Shown: positions 52,855 to 61,796, counted from the first letter of the stretch. The stretch: 64,000 nt of DNA from CAYZRJ01 sp964480825 (GCA_964480825.1 CAYZRJ010000001.1:1-64000), one strand, 5' to 3'. Translations and numbers: made by a program. The notes: generated from the sequence alone by a model not told the origin.

Positions 52855-53973
52855 TTAAAGTCTTTTCCATACTATTCTACTATATATAAGGTAATTCCAT
52901 ATAAGACCGAAGAATACACCTATTATAAACGCTGTATTGTAAATATAAAAATTATGTCCGAACCAAAGTATAGAAAGTGCTACCATCTTGCTTCTAACCA
53001 AAATAGGAATAATCGAGACTCCGACGTAAAATGGAAAGCTTTTTAGTTGTTCGAATATGCTGTCCTTTTTTCGCGAACCAAACGACCACGCATTATTTAA
53101 AATAAAAGTAACCGTCATCGCGATAAGACCGGATATAATTGCAGAGGTTCGCGGGTGTATATCGCTAAAACTAATTAAATTAAATAATGTTGCATCGGTA
53201 ATAAAACCGGCACCGCCAACTATACAAAATTTAACAAACTCTTTTTTTTGATAAATGCGAAGTTTTAAAACCAACAAAAGCGAATCCATAAAATTGTCGC
53301 TTTCCATTTTCGAGGTACCACGATCTCTTAATCCAAATTGAATTGGAATCTCTATTATTTTTGCGCCAAGTAAATGCATTTTAAATAGCAGTTCGGTTTT
53401 GTAAGCAAATCTTTTGGTGAGCATGCTGTGAAAATCGATCTGATCTAAAAAATCTTTAACGCGGGTTGCTTTAAAACCGGTAGAAAAATCGTGTAAACTG
53501 AACATACCCAGCACCACCTTAGTAAAAATATTTCCCCAATAACTTATAAGCTTTCTATGGAAAGCCCACTCTTTTGGTATACTTCCGCCTTTCATAAATC
53601 TTGATCCGATAACGTAATCATAACCTTCGTCTAAAGAAGCTATTAGTCTTGGGATATCGTTGGGGTCATGTTGTAAGTCGGAATCCATTTCAATAACAGC
53701 GTCTGCGTCAAGTATCTTCATAGCGTAGTCAAAACCAAAAAAATAAGCCGCGCCTAAACCTTCTTTTTTACTCTCCGTAATAAGCTTTAACCAGGAGTAT
53801 TTTAACTGGTTTTGCTTGACTACAATTCCTGTACCATCGGAAGAATTACCATCAACAACCAGCACAAGCATCTCATGCCCTGTAATTTTATTAAAAACTG
53901 TATCGACAACACTCAGTGTTCGCTCAATGTTTTGAGCTTCATTGTATGTAGGAATAACAACAACTATTTTCAT
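52855..53973 (-). CDS. Fusion of GT2 polyprenyl-phosphate-sugar synthase and GtrA domain
   Basis: A 372-residue protein. Residues 1-240 are GT-A: VVVIPTYNEAQNIERTL, VVDGNSSDGTG, EMDSDLQHDPNDIP (DSD metal site) and GSRFMKGG. Residues 245-372 hold four helices with KFCIVGGAGFITDATLFNL and FILNNAWSFGSRKKD, the GtrA signature. GtrA proteins move or present the lipid-linked sugar. One polypeptide thus makes and perhaps translocates the donor. Such fusions are known in Archaea and in CPR bacteria. Confidence 0.92.
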   Translation of the reverse strand: MKIVVVIPTYNEAQNIERTLSVVDTVFNKITGHEMLVLVVDGNSSDGTGIVVKQNQLKYSWLKLITESKKEGLGAAYFFGFDYAMKILDADAVIEMDSDLQHDPNDIPRLIASLDEGYDYVIGSRFMKGGSIPKEWAFHRKLISYWGNIFTKVVLGMFSLHDFSTGFKATRVKDFLDQIDFHSMLTKRFAYKTELLFKMHLLGAKIIEIPIQFGLRDRGTSKMESDNFMDSLLLVLKLRIYQKKEFVKFCIVGGAGFITDATLFNLISFSDIHPRTSAIISGLIAMTVTFILNNAWSFGSRKKDSIFEQLKSFPFYVGVSIIPILVRSKMVALSILWFGHNFYIYNTAFIIGVFFGLIWNYLIYSRIVWKRL

Positions 53974-53978
53974 GCGTA

Positions 53979-54236
53979 TCAGACGCTTAAGACCAGGTAA
54001 AAGAGCAGGAATACCATGGAACTTATAAACATATATTCTAGTATGATTGTCTTTGTTAACCGCGCATTAGTGGCGTGGTGAACCAATCCCCAAATCACAT
54101 AAAACAGCGATCCCGACAGTGCAACCACCTTTAATGCGAAATTTTGGTATCTAAACATCACCAACAAAAAGAAAAGTATTGCCAGTCCGATTAGCAGTAC
54201 TATGTATTCGATTATCTCTTTTTCGTTCTGCTTCAT
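53979..54236 (-). CDS. Small membrane protein
   Basis: Eighty-five residues with three helices and a charged N-terminus. No recognised family. It lies between the CAP-domain gene and the GT2-GtrA fusion, with gaps of 4 and 5 bp. The tight spacing argues it is real. Confidence 0.6.
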   Translation of the reverse strand: MKQNEKEIIEYIVLLIGLAILFFLLVMFRYQNFALKVVALSGSLFYVIWGLVHHATNARLTKTIILEYMFISSMVFLLFYLVLSV

Positions 54237-54240
54237 ACTT

Positions 54241-55176
54241 TTACAAAACGACTCCCGGCTTTAATACAAACCAAATACTCATAATCACCAAAAGTAAAAA
54301 TGTAATGTGCGCTAACGTGTGACCGTTAATTTTCGCTATACCCATTTTCTTCGAGTACCATAAATCAAGAACCAGCAACGAAACTATAAACCCGGCAAAA
54401 ACAACGCTCAAAATCTTCGTAGCCTTTTTTACATCAATGACGGGGTTTACTTCTATTTGTTGATAAATTTGTGTTTGTTCAATAACTTCGGCCGAAATAG
54501 CTTTTACGTTTTCGATAGGCTCGTTAGTGGTACTTTCTTTTTGCGTCACCGGAGTATTATTTGTAGCTACAGAGTTTCTGGGGTTGCCGAACATTTGAAC
54601 AACAATTGTAGTTTCGTATCCGTTTAAAACCCCGTTAACAACGGCAAAACCAACATCGGTATAGTTTTTATTCATCAGGTTTTGTTTGTGTGACGGCGAA
54701 TTTACCCACGCCTGTACAACATCCTTTGAGTTTGCAAAGTTTTTGGCAAGATTCTCACCGGCATAAATATAGTCGTACCCCTCACCCAAAATAAAATCCC
54801 ACGGCTCGGTTCCGTTGGGAGACACGTGCGCCCAATAATCTTCTTTAAACATATGCTGGGCTTTTTTTTGAGCGGCCTGAGCCAAACGATCGTTAGTTTT
54901 TAGACCCAGTAATCCCAGCTCAGCCCGTTTTTTATTTGTTTGACTTAAAAGATCACTCGAGTTTATATTTGACGCATACCCAAGAATACCGGGCAAATAC
55001 ACCGGTACCAGTCTAAAAATAAACCCTATGCTTAGAATCAATAAACAGTATGTAAAAATTGATCTGTTTAATAATAGGGTTGCACGTCTTTTTTCTTCGG
55101 GGTGGGGTAAAAAATGATACAAAAACTGATACTTTTTTAAAGCNNNNNNNNNNTTTCCCGATTTATTTATAGACAC
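54241..55176 (-). CDS. CAP/SCP-domain protein with membrane helices; start disturbed by an assembly gap
   Basis: About 300 residues. After the gap comes HFLPHPEEKRRATLL, a stretch common ahead of the first helix in CPR CAP proteins. The CAP domain then follows: LLSQTNKKRAELGL, AHVSPNGTEPWDFI, YAGENLAKNF and NSPSHKQNLMNKNYTDVGFAV, which includes the conserved His and Glu. Two further helices end the protein. CAP proteins are outside the cell and bind lipid or glycan. The GTG at 55176 and the first seven residues are uncertain because of ten N at 55144-55153. Confidence 0.85.
   Translation of the reverse strand: MSINKSGXXXXALKKYQFLYHFLPHPEEKRRATLLLNRSIFTYCLLILSIGFIFRLVPVYLPGILGYASNINSSDLLSQTNKKRAELGLLGLKTNDRLAQAAQKKAQHMFKEDYWAHVSPNGTEPWDFILGEGYDYIYAGENLAKNFANSKDVVQAWVNSPSHKQNLMNKNYTDVGFAVVNGVLNGYETTIVVQMFGNPRNSVATNNTPVTQKESTTNEPIENVKAISAEVIEQTQIYQQIEVNPVIDVKKATKILSVVFAGFIVSLLVLDLWYSKKMGIAKINGHTLAHITFLLLVIMSIWFVLKPGVVL
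55144..55153. other. Assembly gap (10 N) near the start of the CAP gene
   Basis: Ten N, the same length as at 33550, so probably a placeholder. It breaks the N-terminal coding region; true length is not known. Confidence 0.95.
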
Positions 55177-55185
55177 CCTTACATC

Positions 55186-55749
55186 TTAAGATTTCGACTG
55201 ATTAATTTCAAGAGCTTTTAATGCGCGCAGATGGACGTCATTTATCGTACCTACCGCGTCAATTTCAACAAGTTTGCCTTTTTTACGGTACATATCAATT
55301 ACCGGTATAGTTTCTTTATTAAAGATCTCTTGTCTTTTTAAAACCACTTCTTCATTGTCATCTTCCCGAATGACTAAATTGTCTTTAATTCGACGTCCGG
55401 CAATTCTTTTTATGCTTTCTTCAAGAGGAATATTAAAGTACAAAACAACGTCGGGATGGGGATTAAAAAAATCTAGCTCATCTAACACTCTTAACCAACC
55501 GTCTAAAATATAACCCTGAGTACAATCGGACATCGCAACGCGTTCTTTTATAATGGCGGCGGTAGTTTCATAGTCAACCAATACACCTTTTTGCATCTGT
55601 TGTTTAATTAACGCATATTTTGGATGATCTGTCGGAGTATCTCGCAGTAACTCTCCTACACCAATTAAGGGTAGGTTGAGAGCTTCGGATAAAAGCTTTC
55701 CTTCAGTACCTTTTCCTGATCCTTGAGGACCTATTAATAGTAGTATCAT
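55186..55749 (-). CDS. adk: Adenylate kinase-like nucleoside monophosphate kinase
   Basis: I chose the ATG at 55749 (187 residues, MILLLIGPQGSGKGT); a TTG seven codons earlier overlaps ybaB. The P-loop is GPQGSGKGT. The NMP-binding loop reads IGVGELLRD, the usual DGFPR is DGWLR (YILDGWLRV), and the short LID is replaced by GRRIKDNLVIREDDNEE, as in short-LID adenylate or UMP/CMP kinases. ETIPVIDMYRKKGKLVEIDA ends the core. Adk normally follows secY in ribosomal operons, as here with ybaB between. The DGWLR change could alter nucleotide choice. Confidence 0.85.
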   Translation of the reverse strand: MILLLIGPQGSGKGTEGKLLSEALNLPLIGVGELLRDTPTDHPKYALIKQQMQKGVLVDYETTAAIIKERVAMSDCTQGYILDGWLRVLDELDFFNPHPDVVLYFNIPLEESIKRIAGRRIKDNLVIREDDNEEVVLKRQEIFNKETIPVIDMYRKKGKLVEIDAVGTINDVHLRALKALEINQSKS

Positions 55750-55766
55750 ATTGTATAGACCGTACG

Positions 55767-56039
55767 TCAAAACCCCGGTAAACCAAGATCTCCGAGCTTA
55801 CCGCGCATTTGTTTTTCAACTTTTTTATCAACTTCTTTCATAGCAATGTTGAGTATATCTTTAAGTGCCTTATCTTCGTCGCCGTTGACTTCTATTTTTT
55901 CGATATGTTTATCTCCACGGACAACAACCCGCGCATTGCCTTTTTCTACAACAGAAAATATCTTCTCGAGCTCTTTTGTCATTTCGGCTCTAATTTTTCG
56001 CATCTTATTAAAATCTTTTAATTTGTCCATCATGCCCAT
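55767..56039 (-). CDS. ybaB: YbaB/EbfC nucleoid-associated protein
   Basis: A 90-residue protein. Family signatures: a helix with MRKIRAEMTKELEKIF, a strand of KHIEKIEVNGDED, then a helix of LNIAMKEVDKKVEKQMRG and a C-terminal LGDLGLPGF. YbaB usually sits next to dnaX and recR; here it is between secY and adk, 1 bp after the secY stop. It is a small dimeric DNA-binding protein. Confidence 0.88.
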   Translation of the reverse strand: MGMMDKLKDFNKMRKIRAEMTKELEKIFSVVEKGNARVVVRGDKHIEKIEVNGDEDKALKDILNIAMKEVDKKVEKQMRGKLGDLGLPGF

Positions 56040-56040
56040 A

Positions 56041-57285
56041 TTATCTTAAAAAACTTTCGTAATTTCTTGTTACTGTTAATGATTTAACCTGCCTAATTGT
56101 TTCCAGCACGACCGACACAACTATTAATAAACCTGTTCCACCAATGGTAACAGAAGTTGTACCGATGTAGGACTGAATTAAATAAGGAAGTATTGCAATC
56201 AAACCTAAAAATATCGCGCCAGATAAGGTTATTCGATCAACAATGTACTTAAGGTACTGGGTTGTATTTCTCCCGGGCCTGATTCCGGGGATAAATCCAC
56301 CTCTTTTTTTAATATCGTCAGCAATTTTTTCAGGGTTGAATTGAACCGAAGTATAAAAATATGTAAAAGCGATTACCAAAAGAAAATAGGTTAAGTTATA
56401 CGGCCAACTGTTTTGATGAAAATTTATTGCAAAAAACTCACCTACATTGCGCGCGAAATCGCTTGTTGCCGCCTGCAACGGAGCACTAATAAGAGATGGG
56501 ATCATGACAACGGAAACCGCAAAAAGTATCGGAACAACACTTACCTGATTAATTTTAATTGGCAGATAATTTACAACTTTTTCTGATTTTAAACCCCTTC
56601 TGCCGTATTCGATTGCTACATTTCGGGTGCCCTCGTTAACAAGAACAACTCCGACTATTACTAAAATGGCCAGTGCCGCGAATATTAAAGTATTAAATAG
56701 GTTGTCGGCGGTAATTGTATTTACAAATCCTACTAAAGTTGCCGGAATTCGGCCGATTATACTGATGAAAATTAACATCGAAATACCGTTTCCAATTCCG
56801 TACTCTGTGATTAGCTCCCCAAACCAAACCATGATTAAGGCACCGGCTGACATTGTCAAAACTAAAATAATTAAGTCAAAAACATTGAGTGACGGCAATA
56901 TTCCTTGTTTGCTTAGTAAAAAATATATTCCATAGGCTTCCACTAGCGCCATGGGTAAAGTTAACAATCTGGTATACATATTTATTTTTTCACGACCGTA
57001 TTCACCCTCTTTTTGTAATTCCTCCAATGAAGGAATCATTACGGTAAGCAGTTGCATTATAATAGAGACGTTGATGTAAGGAGCCATTCCTAAGGTAACT
57101 ATAGAAAAATTCTGGAATCCGCCGCCTGAAAATAAATCAAACATTCCGAAAAAGATATTGTTTTGAAGGTAAGCTCTGATCGCGTCTGTATCTACTCCGG
57201 GCACCGGTATATGAGCCAAAAATCTAAATACAATTACAATAAATAAAGTGAAAAGAATTTTCTTACGAAGTTCCGGATTCTTCAT
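56041..57285 (-). CDS. secY: Preprotein translocase subunit SecY
   Basis: A 414-residue protein with ten helices. FRFLAHIPVPGVDTDAI follows the first helix, GGFQNFSIVTLGMAPYINV holds the plug region, TEYGIGNGISMLIFISII is the central helix, and KKRGGFIPGIRPGRNTTQYL is the cytosolic loop that binds SecA. Normal length. It lies 4 bp after rplO. Confidence 0.96.
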   Translation of the reverse strand: MKNPELRKKILFTLFIVIVFRFLAHIPVPGVDTDAIRAYLQNNIFFGMFDLFSGGGFQNFSIVTLGMAPYINVSIIMQLLTVMIPSLEELQKEGEYGREKINMYTRLLTLPMALVEAYGIYFLLSKQGILPSLNVFDLIILVLTMSAGALIMVWFGELITEYGIGNGISMLIFISIIGRIPATLVGFVNTITADNLFNTLIFAALAILVIVGVVLVNEGTRNVAIEYGRRGLKSEKVVNYLPIKINQVSVVPILFAVSVVMIPSLISAPLQAATSDFARNVGEFFAINFHQNSWPYNLTYFLLVIAFTYFYTSVQFNPEKIADDIKKRGGFIPGIRPGRNTTQYLKYIVDRITLSGAIFLGLIAILPYLIQSYIGTTSVTIGGTGLLIVVSVVLETIRQVKSLTVTRNYESFLR

Positions 57286-57289
57286 TAGA

Positions 57290-57739
57290 TTATTTTAAAA
57301 CTTTTGCTCCTGCTTTCTCAATCTTTTCCAGCGCAGAAGCAGAAATCTTAAAGCCTTTAAACGAAATCTTCTTTTTTAAATCACCGTTAGATAAAATTTT
57401 TATTCCAAGCTTAGGTAATGTTCTTATCATTCTTTTCTCCTTTAACATTATTGGAGTTACTTCATCACCGTTTTTGAATACGTTAAACATGCTTAGCGAA
57501 ACCGCCAAAGGAGCAACTTTACCTTGTACTGTAAAACCTTGTATTCTTGGCATGCGTTTGTACAACGGTACCTGACCGCCCTCGAATCCCAAGTTTGGTT
57601 TGCTTCCTCCGCTTCGTGCTTTTTGACCTTTGGCTCCTTTACCCGATGTATGCCCGCCTTTACCACTACCAATGCCGCGGCCTATCCGTTTTTTGCCTTC
57701 TGTTTTTCCTTTTAATGTTTCTAAATTGTTTAGTTTCAT
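57290..57739 (-). CDS. rplO: Ribosomal protein uL15
   Basis: A 149-residue protein starting MKLNNLETLKGKTEGKKRIGRG; the GSGKGGHTSGKGAKGQKARSG stretch is the L15 glycine-rich N-terminus. GFEGGQVPLYKRMPRIQGF follows as expected. rpmD (L30), which normally lies just before it, is absent: only 7 bp separate it from rpsE. Confidence 0.96.
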   Translation of the reverse strand: MKLNNLETLKGKTEGKKRIGRGIGSGKGGHTSGKGAKGQKARSGGSKPNLGFEGGQVPLYKRMPRIQGFTVQGKVAPLAVSLSMFNVFKNGDEVTPIMLKEKRMIRTLPKLGIKILSNGDLKKKISFKGFKISASALEKIEKAGAKVLK

Positions 57740-57746
57740 ATTTTTG

Positions 57747-58220
57747 TTATTTTAATTTTTTTAGCATCTGCAAAGCTTTTAATGTGCATCTAATATTGCA
57801 TATCTTATTGCTTGAGCCCAACATTTTAGCCGAAATATCCTTAATTCCTGCTAATTCGACGACGACTCTGACCGAACCCCCTGCGATAATACCCGCACCT
57901 TGCGGAGCCGGTTTTAACAATACTACGGCTGATCCGTATTTAGCTTGAACTTCGTGTGGAATAGAACCGTTTTTCATTTCAACTTTTATCAATTCTTTCT
58001 TTGCCATTGTTATGGATTTTGTTATACCCGAAATAACATCCCTACCTCTTCCGTATCCGGTTCCGACTTGGCCTTTTTTGTCACCTACGACAACAAGCGC
58101 AGCAAAACTAACGGTGCTACCACCTTTTGTCTTTTTAGACACACGTTTTATTTGAATTACGCGTTCTTGAAAGTCATCTGTTCTTACCTGTGTTCTTGGT
58201 CCTCTGTTATCGTTTCTCAT
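57747..58220 (-). CDS. rpsE: Ribosomal protein uS5
   Basis: A 157-residue protein. FQERVIQIKRVSKKTKGG, FAALVVVGDKKGQVGTGYGRG and PHEVQAKYGSAVVLLKPAPQGAGII are S5 signatures. Directly followed by rplO with no L30. Overlaps rplR by 4 bp. Confidence 0.97.
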   Translation of the reverse strand: MRNDNRGPRTQVRTDDFQERVIQIKRVSKKTKGGSTVSFAALVVVGDKKGQVGTGYGRGRDVISGITKSITMAKKELIKVEMKNGSIPHEVQAKYGSAVVLLKPAPQGAGIIAGGSVRVVVELAGIKDISAKMLGSSNKICNIRCTLKALQMLKKLK

Positions 58221-58576
58221 AATAGTAGGCCTCCTTCTTTGGCGGCATCAGCTACGCTTTTCACTCTTCCGTGAAACTTGTAGCCGTTTCTATCAAAAAC
58301 AGCTTTTTTAATTCCAAGTTTTAATGCTTTTTCAGCCATTAGTTTTCCAACTGCCTTTGCTGATTCTACTTTAGTGCCTTTTTTGTGCAATGCTTTTACT
58401 TCGGACGAAACCGAGACAAGTGTTGTCCTTTTTACATCATCAACAAGTTGAGCGTAAATGTATTTGTTAGATCTAAAGATTGTAAATCGCGGTTTTTCGG
58501 CGTTACCCGAAACTCTACTTCTTATGAGTAGCTTTCGTCTTTCTCTGTTAGTCTTTCTTAATTTGACGTGGTACAT
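58217..58576 (-). CDS. rplR: Ribosomal protein uL18
   Basis: A 119-residue protein with RSRVSGNAEKPRFTIFRSNK, YIYAQLVDDVKRTTLVS and the ending VFDRNGYKFHGRVKSVADAA, all typical of bacterial L18. It sits 3 bp after rplF. Confidence 0.96.
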   Translation of the reverse strand: MYHVKLRKTNRERRKLLIRSRVSGNAEKPRFTIFRSNKYIYAQLVDDVKRTTLVSVSSEVKALHKKGTKVESAKAVGKLMAEKALKLGIKKAVFDRNGYKFHGRVKSVADAAKEGGLLL

Positions 58577-58579
58577 AAT

Positions 58580-59119
58580 TTAGACCTTTCCTGACTTTCC
58601 TTGCTTTCTTCTGACAACTTCGGTTGAATACTTTATACCTTTACCTTTGTAAGGCTCCGGTTTTCTTATTTTTCTGATATTAGCCGCCACTTGACCGACT
58701 AATTGTTTATCAAAACCTTTTATGCTTACAAACTGGTTGTCGGTAACAGCAACCTCTATTCCGGCCGGAACTATAAAGTCAACCGGATGTGAATACCCCA
58801 CAGATAAACCCAAATCTTTGCCATTCATTTTTGCTCTGTAGCCGACTCCCACTAATTCTAATTTCTTTTCAAATCCCTCTAAAACTCCTTTTACCATGTT
58901 ATTAATCAGCGAACGGGTCATGCCCATGTAAGCACTCGAACTTCTACCCGGTTTTATAATTTCAACATGTAGTAGGTCTTCAACAATATTTACACTAATT
59001 TCGGGCCTTAACTCTAAAGATAAAGAGCCTTTCGGTCCCGTTACTTTAATATTACGATCAATTACCGTCACGGTAACCCCGGATTCTATTTTAATAACTT
59101 TTTGTCCAATTCTTGACAT
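58580..59119 (-). CDS. rplF: Ribosomal protein uL6
   Basis: A 179-residue protein starting MSRIGQKVIKIESGVTV; KVTGPKGSLSLEL and GVGYRAKMNGKDLGLSVGYS are conserved. The ending (KPEPYKGKGIKYSTEVVRRK) is the L6 C-terminal signature. One base after rpsH. Confidence 0.97.
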   Translation of the reverse strand: MSRIGQKVIKIESGVTVTVIDRNIKVTGPKGSLSLELRPEISVNIVEDLLHVEIIKPGRSSSAYMGMTRSLINNMVKGVLEGFEKKLELVGVGYRAKMNGKDLGLSVGYSHPVDFIVPAGIEVAVTDNQFVSIKGFDKQLVGQVAANIRKIRKPEPYKGKGIKYSTEVVRRKQGKSGKV

Positions 59120-59120
59120 A

Positions 59121-59507
59121 TTATTTGATCTGACAAATTAATTCTCCGCCTAGTTTCTTCTTTCTGGCTTCTTCGCCGCTCATTATACCTCGTGATGTAG
59201 AAACCACCGAAACTCCTAAGCCTGCCTGAACCTTGTGTAATTCATTGTAACCTCTGTATTGGCGTCTTCCTGACTTCGAAATTCTTTGTACATCAGTTAC
59301 CAGCGGTATTTTACCTTCGTAGGCTAAGGTCAGATTTAACCTCTTAAACTGACCTTCTTTAAATATCTTCACTTCAGATAAGAATCCGCGATCTTTGAGT
59401 ACTTTTGCAACAGACTCACATTCTTTAGAGTAAAAAGATTCAACAGACTTTTTTCTAGCCATTGATGCGTTTTTTATTGAGCTAAGCATTTCAGACATTC
59501 TATCCAT
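59121..59507 (-). CDS. rpsH: Ribosomal protein uS8
   Basis: A 128-residue protein. MLSSIKNASMARKKSVES is the N-terminal helix; VSTSRGIMSGEEARKKKLGGELICQI is the end typical of S8. S8 is a known autoregulator of the spc operon in E. coli; a hairpin between rplE and rpsN upstream is noted separately. Confidence 0.96.
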   Translation of the reverse strand: MDRMSEMLSSIKNASMARKKSVESFYSKECESVAKVLKDRGFLSEVKIFKEGQFKRLNLTLAYEGKIPLVTDVQRISKSGRRQYRGYNELHKVQAGLGVSVVSTSRGIMSGEEARKKKLGGELICQIK

Positions 59508-59525
59508 TATTTTTATCCTTTCGCA

Positions 59526-59711
59526 TTACCAGCTTGCCTTTCTCACACCGGGAAGATCCCCACGATGAGCCATTTCTCTAAAACATCTTCGACATATTTT
59601 AAATCTTCTATAATATCCGTGGGCACTCCCGCAAACAGGACATCGGTTATATTCTCTAACCTTAAATTTTTGTTCTTTTGCATGTCTTGCTATCATCGAT
59701 TTTTTTGCCAT
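59526..59711 (-). CDS. rpsN: Ribosomal protein uS14, zinc-binding type
   Basis: Sixty-one residues. Two CxxC pairs (CPVCGSAHG and CRRCF) mark the zinc-binding form. The end [11 protein letters not shown] is the S14 hallmark. No clear Shine-Dalgarno is seen; it follows a hairpin between rplE and this gene. Confidence 0.96.
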   Translation of the reverse strand: MAKKSMIARHAKEQKFKVREYNRCPVCGSAHGYYRRFKICRRCFREMAHRGDLPGVRKASW

Positions 59712-59734
59712 AATTTCGAGTGAAATGAGAAATT

Positions 59735-59776
59735 ATATGAGGAAGCGCAGGTGCAAAGCACCGAGCAAGCTCATAT
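59735..59776 (-). promoter_or_regulatory. Nested hairpin between rplE and rpsN
   Basis: On the minus strand arms ATATGAG and CTCATAT enclose a second perfect hairpin GGTGC-TTT-GCACC. It fills most of the 67-bp rplE-rpsN gap, the longest gap in the ribosomal run. No T-run follows, so it is not an ordinary terminator; it might be a processing or autoregulatory site. Confidence 0.5.
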
Positions 59777-59778
59777 AT

Positions 59779-60333
59779 TTATCTTCCTTTCTCCTCCTTT
59801 ACAAACGGTATTCCTAATTCCTTTATCAAAAATCTGTTTGCTTCTATATCCCTTTTGCTAATAACAATAGTCAATTGTAATCCTCTTATACCTTTGGTGT
59901 TGTTCTGATTTACCTCAGGGAATATAACATGTTCTCTTACTCCAACGGAATAGTTTCCGTTGTCGTCAAAAGCATCTTTACTCAAACCTCTAAAATCGCG
60001 GACTCTGGGTAAAGCAATATTTACGAATTTATCTAAAAATGCCCACATTCTTTCGCCTCTTAAGGTTGCGGTATACCCTACGACATCGTTTTGTCTAATT
60101 TTAAAGCTGGCGATGGACAATCTTGCAGATCTTGGACTCGGTTTTTGACCAACTAAGGCTGTTAAATCGGCAACGAATGATTCTACGGCTTCACGATTCT
60201 CCCTAAAAGGGCCTATTCCTGCGTTAACCACTATTTTTTGGATTCTGGGCACGTCCATAACATTTGCATATTTAAATTCTGCAATCATTTTGGGAACTAT
60301 TATTTCGTTGTATTTTTGCTTTAATCTATTCAT
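59779..60333 (-). CDS. rplE: Ribosomal protein uL5
   Basis: A 184-residue protein. [37 protein letters not shown] and [17 protein letters not shown] are the L5 blocks, with [18 protein letters not shown] near the end. Overlaps rplX by 4 bp. Confidence 0.97.
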   Translation of the reverse strand: MNRLKQKYNEIIVPKMIAEFKYANVMDVPRIQKIVVNAGIGPFRENREAVESFVADLTALVGQKPSPRSARLSIASFKIRQNDVVGYTATLRGERMWAFLDKFVNIALPRVRDFRGLSKDAFDDNGNYSVGVREHVIFPEVNQNNTKGIRGLQLTIVISKRDIEANRFLIKELGIPFVKEEKGR

Positions 60334-60557
60334 TTTTTCCCATCCACTACCATAGCATTAGACACATGGATTGGTCTTTCTACACTTATTATTCCGCCCT
60401 CTTTTGATACAGCACCCGGTTTGACATGCCTTTTTACAATATTTACACCTTCAACTAAGATCTTGGCCTTGGCTTCGTAAATTTTCAGGACTTTACCCGT
60501 TTTGCCTTTGTCTTTTCCTGTTATTATTTTTACTTTGTCGTTTGTGTGTATTCGCAT
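60330..60557 (-). CDS. rplX: Ribosomal protein uL24
   Basis: I start at ATG 60557 (75 residues); AAGGAGG lies 7 bp upstream. A GTG two codons earlier is too close to that site. [20 protein letters not shown] is the KOW-type N-terminus and [20 protein letters not shown] the typical centre. Overlaps rplN stop within TGATG. Confidence 0.95.
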   Translation of the reverse strand: MRIHTNDKVKIITGKDKGKTGKVLKIYEAKAKILVEGVNIVKRHVKPGAVSKEGGIISVERPIHVSNAMVVDGKK

Positions 60558-60925
60558 CACCACACCTCCTTAGCTAACGAAGCTATCTTAACAAAACCGC
60601 GATCTCTAACTTCTCTTGCGATAGGCCCGAAAATGCGGGTACCAACCAAAGTTTTTTCTTTATCAATAATAACTGCCGCGTTATCGGAAAATCTTAGATA
60701 ACTGCCGTCTTTTCGTCTGACTTCTTTTCTACTTCTAACCAAAACCGCTTTTACAATGGAATGGTCTTTTACAACACCGACCGAAGATGCGCCTTTTACA
60801 ACAACCGTTATGATGTCGCCTACTTTGGCTACTTTAACTCTTGAACCACCGGGTATGCCGACCAACTTTAATCTTTTGGCTCCCGAATTATCAGCCGAAT
60901 TGATTACTGCACCTACCGGTATCAT
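60557..60925 (-). CDS. rplN: Ribosomal protein uL14
   Basis: A 122-residue protein. [40 protein letters not shown] and [20 protein letters not shown] are L14 signatures, with [19 protein letters not shown] in the middle. One base after rpsQ. Confidence 0.97.
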   Translation of the reverse strand: MIPVGAVINSADNSGAKRLKLVGIPGGSRVKVAKVGDIITVVVKGASSVGVVKDHSIVKAVLVRSRKEVRRKDGSYLRFSDNAAVIIDKEKTLVGTRIFGPIAREVRDRGFVKIASLAKEVW

Positions 60926-60926
60926 A

Positions 60927-61172
60927 TTAGACCTTTTTCCCTTCTGATTTAGTAACGACTATCCACGAGCAATCTTTAGAAAACGGGCGTGATTCTTCGA
61001 TGTTTACCGTGTCTCCAATGTTAACATCAACTGCAACGTGTACTAAAAATCTTTTTGTAGTTCTGATATTTTTACCGTATATTTTATGTTTTTTTGGCAT
61101 ATCTACGGCAACAACAACAGTTTTCTGCATTTTTTTTGATACTATTTTACCTGTGTATGTTCTTTTGCTCAT
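60927..61172 (-). CDS. rpsQ: Ribosomal protein uS17
   Basis: Eighty-one residues. YTGKIVSKKMQKTVVVAVD, then HKIYGKNIRTTKRFLVHVAV and NIGDTVNIEESRPFSKDCSW are typical of bacterial S17. The end is short. Start overlaps the rpmC stop by one base. Confidence 0.96.
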   Translation of the reverse strand: MSKRTYTGKIVSKKMQKTVVVAVDMPKKHKIYGKNIRTTKRFLVHVAVDVNIGDTVNIEESRPFSKDCSWIVVTKSEGKKV

Positions 61173-61381
61173 TATTTAACCTCAACAGCCTTTAAAATTT
61201 GTTTTTCTTTCAAAATACTAAGAATCCGAGCTATATCTTTTCGTAAATTTCTGGGTTTCTTAACATTCTTTTCTTTTCTATTCAAAACAGACATACTAAC
61301 CTCTTTTAACTCTTTTCTCAAGCTTTTTAGCTGTTCTAACAATTCCTTGTCTTTTTTAGATCTTAAGTCTTTTGCTTGCAT
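61172..61381 (-). CDS. rpmC: Ribosomal protein uL29
   Basis: Sixty-nine residues, all helical. MQAKDLRSKKDKELLEQL and the C-terminal NLRKDIARILSILKEKQI fit L29. The position between rplP and rpsQ is as expected. Confidence 0.94.
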   Translation of the reverse strand: MQAKDLRSKKDKELLEQLKSLRKELKEVSMSVLNRKEKNVKKPRNLRKDIARILSILKEKQILKAVEVK

Positions 61382-61385
61382 CGTG

Positions 61386-61796
61386 TCATTCCTCTTTTGC
61401 TAAAAATTTGGTAGCGATCGGCAACTTGTGTGAAGCTTTTCTGAATGCGTCTTTTGCGAGATCTTTACTCAAACCGGATAATTCAAATATTATTTTTCCC
61501 GGTTTAATAACTGCCGCGTAATGGTCGGTTGCTGCTTTACCACTGCCCATTCTTGTTTCCGCCGGTTTTTTAACAACTGCTTTGTCGGGAAATACCATAA
61601 TCCAAAGTTTTCCTCCGCGTTTTGTGGCGTGGGCAATTGTTTTACGAGCTGATTCTATCTGCCGCGATGTTAATAAACCTCTTCCCAATGCTTTTAATGC
61701 GTAATCGCCAAACGAGATACGCGACCCTCTGGTTGCAATACCTTTGTTATTGCCTCTTTGCTGCTTTCTATACTTAACTTTCTTTGGCATCAACAT
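61386..61796 (-). CDS. rplP: Ribosomal protein uL16
   Basis: A 136-residue protein. MLMPKKVKYRKQQRGNNKG, ARKTIAHATKRGGKLWIMVF and PAETRMGSGKAATDHYAAVI are L16 signatures. 19 bp after rpsC. Confidence 0.97.
   Translation of the reverse strand: MLMPKKVKYRKQQRGNNKGIATRGSRISFGDYALKALGRGLLTSRQIESARKTIAHATKRGGKLWIMVFPDKAVVKKPAETRMGSGKAATDHYAAVIKPGKIIFELSGLSKDLAKDAFRKASHKLPIATKFLAKEE

Noticed and set aside
59732..59760. Promoter for rpsN from the TATAAT in the rplE-rpsN gap
   Set aside because: No acceptable -35 box at 16-18 bp; the bases are part of the hairpin stem.
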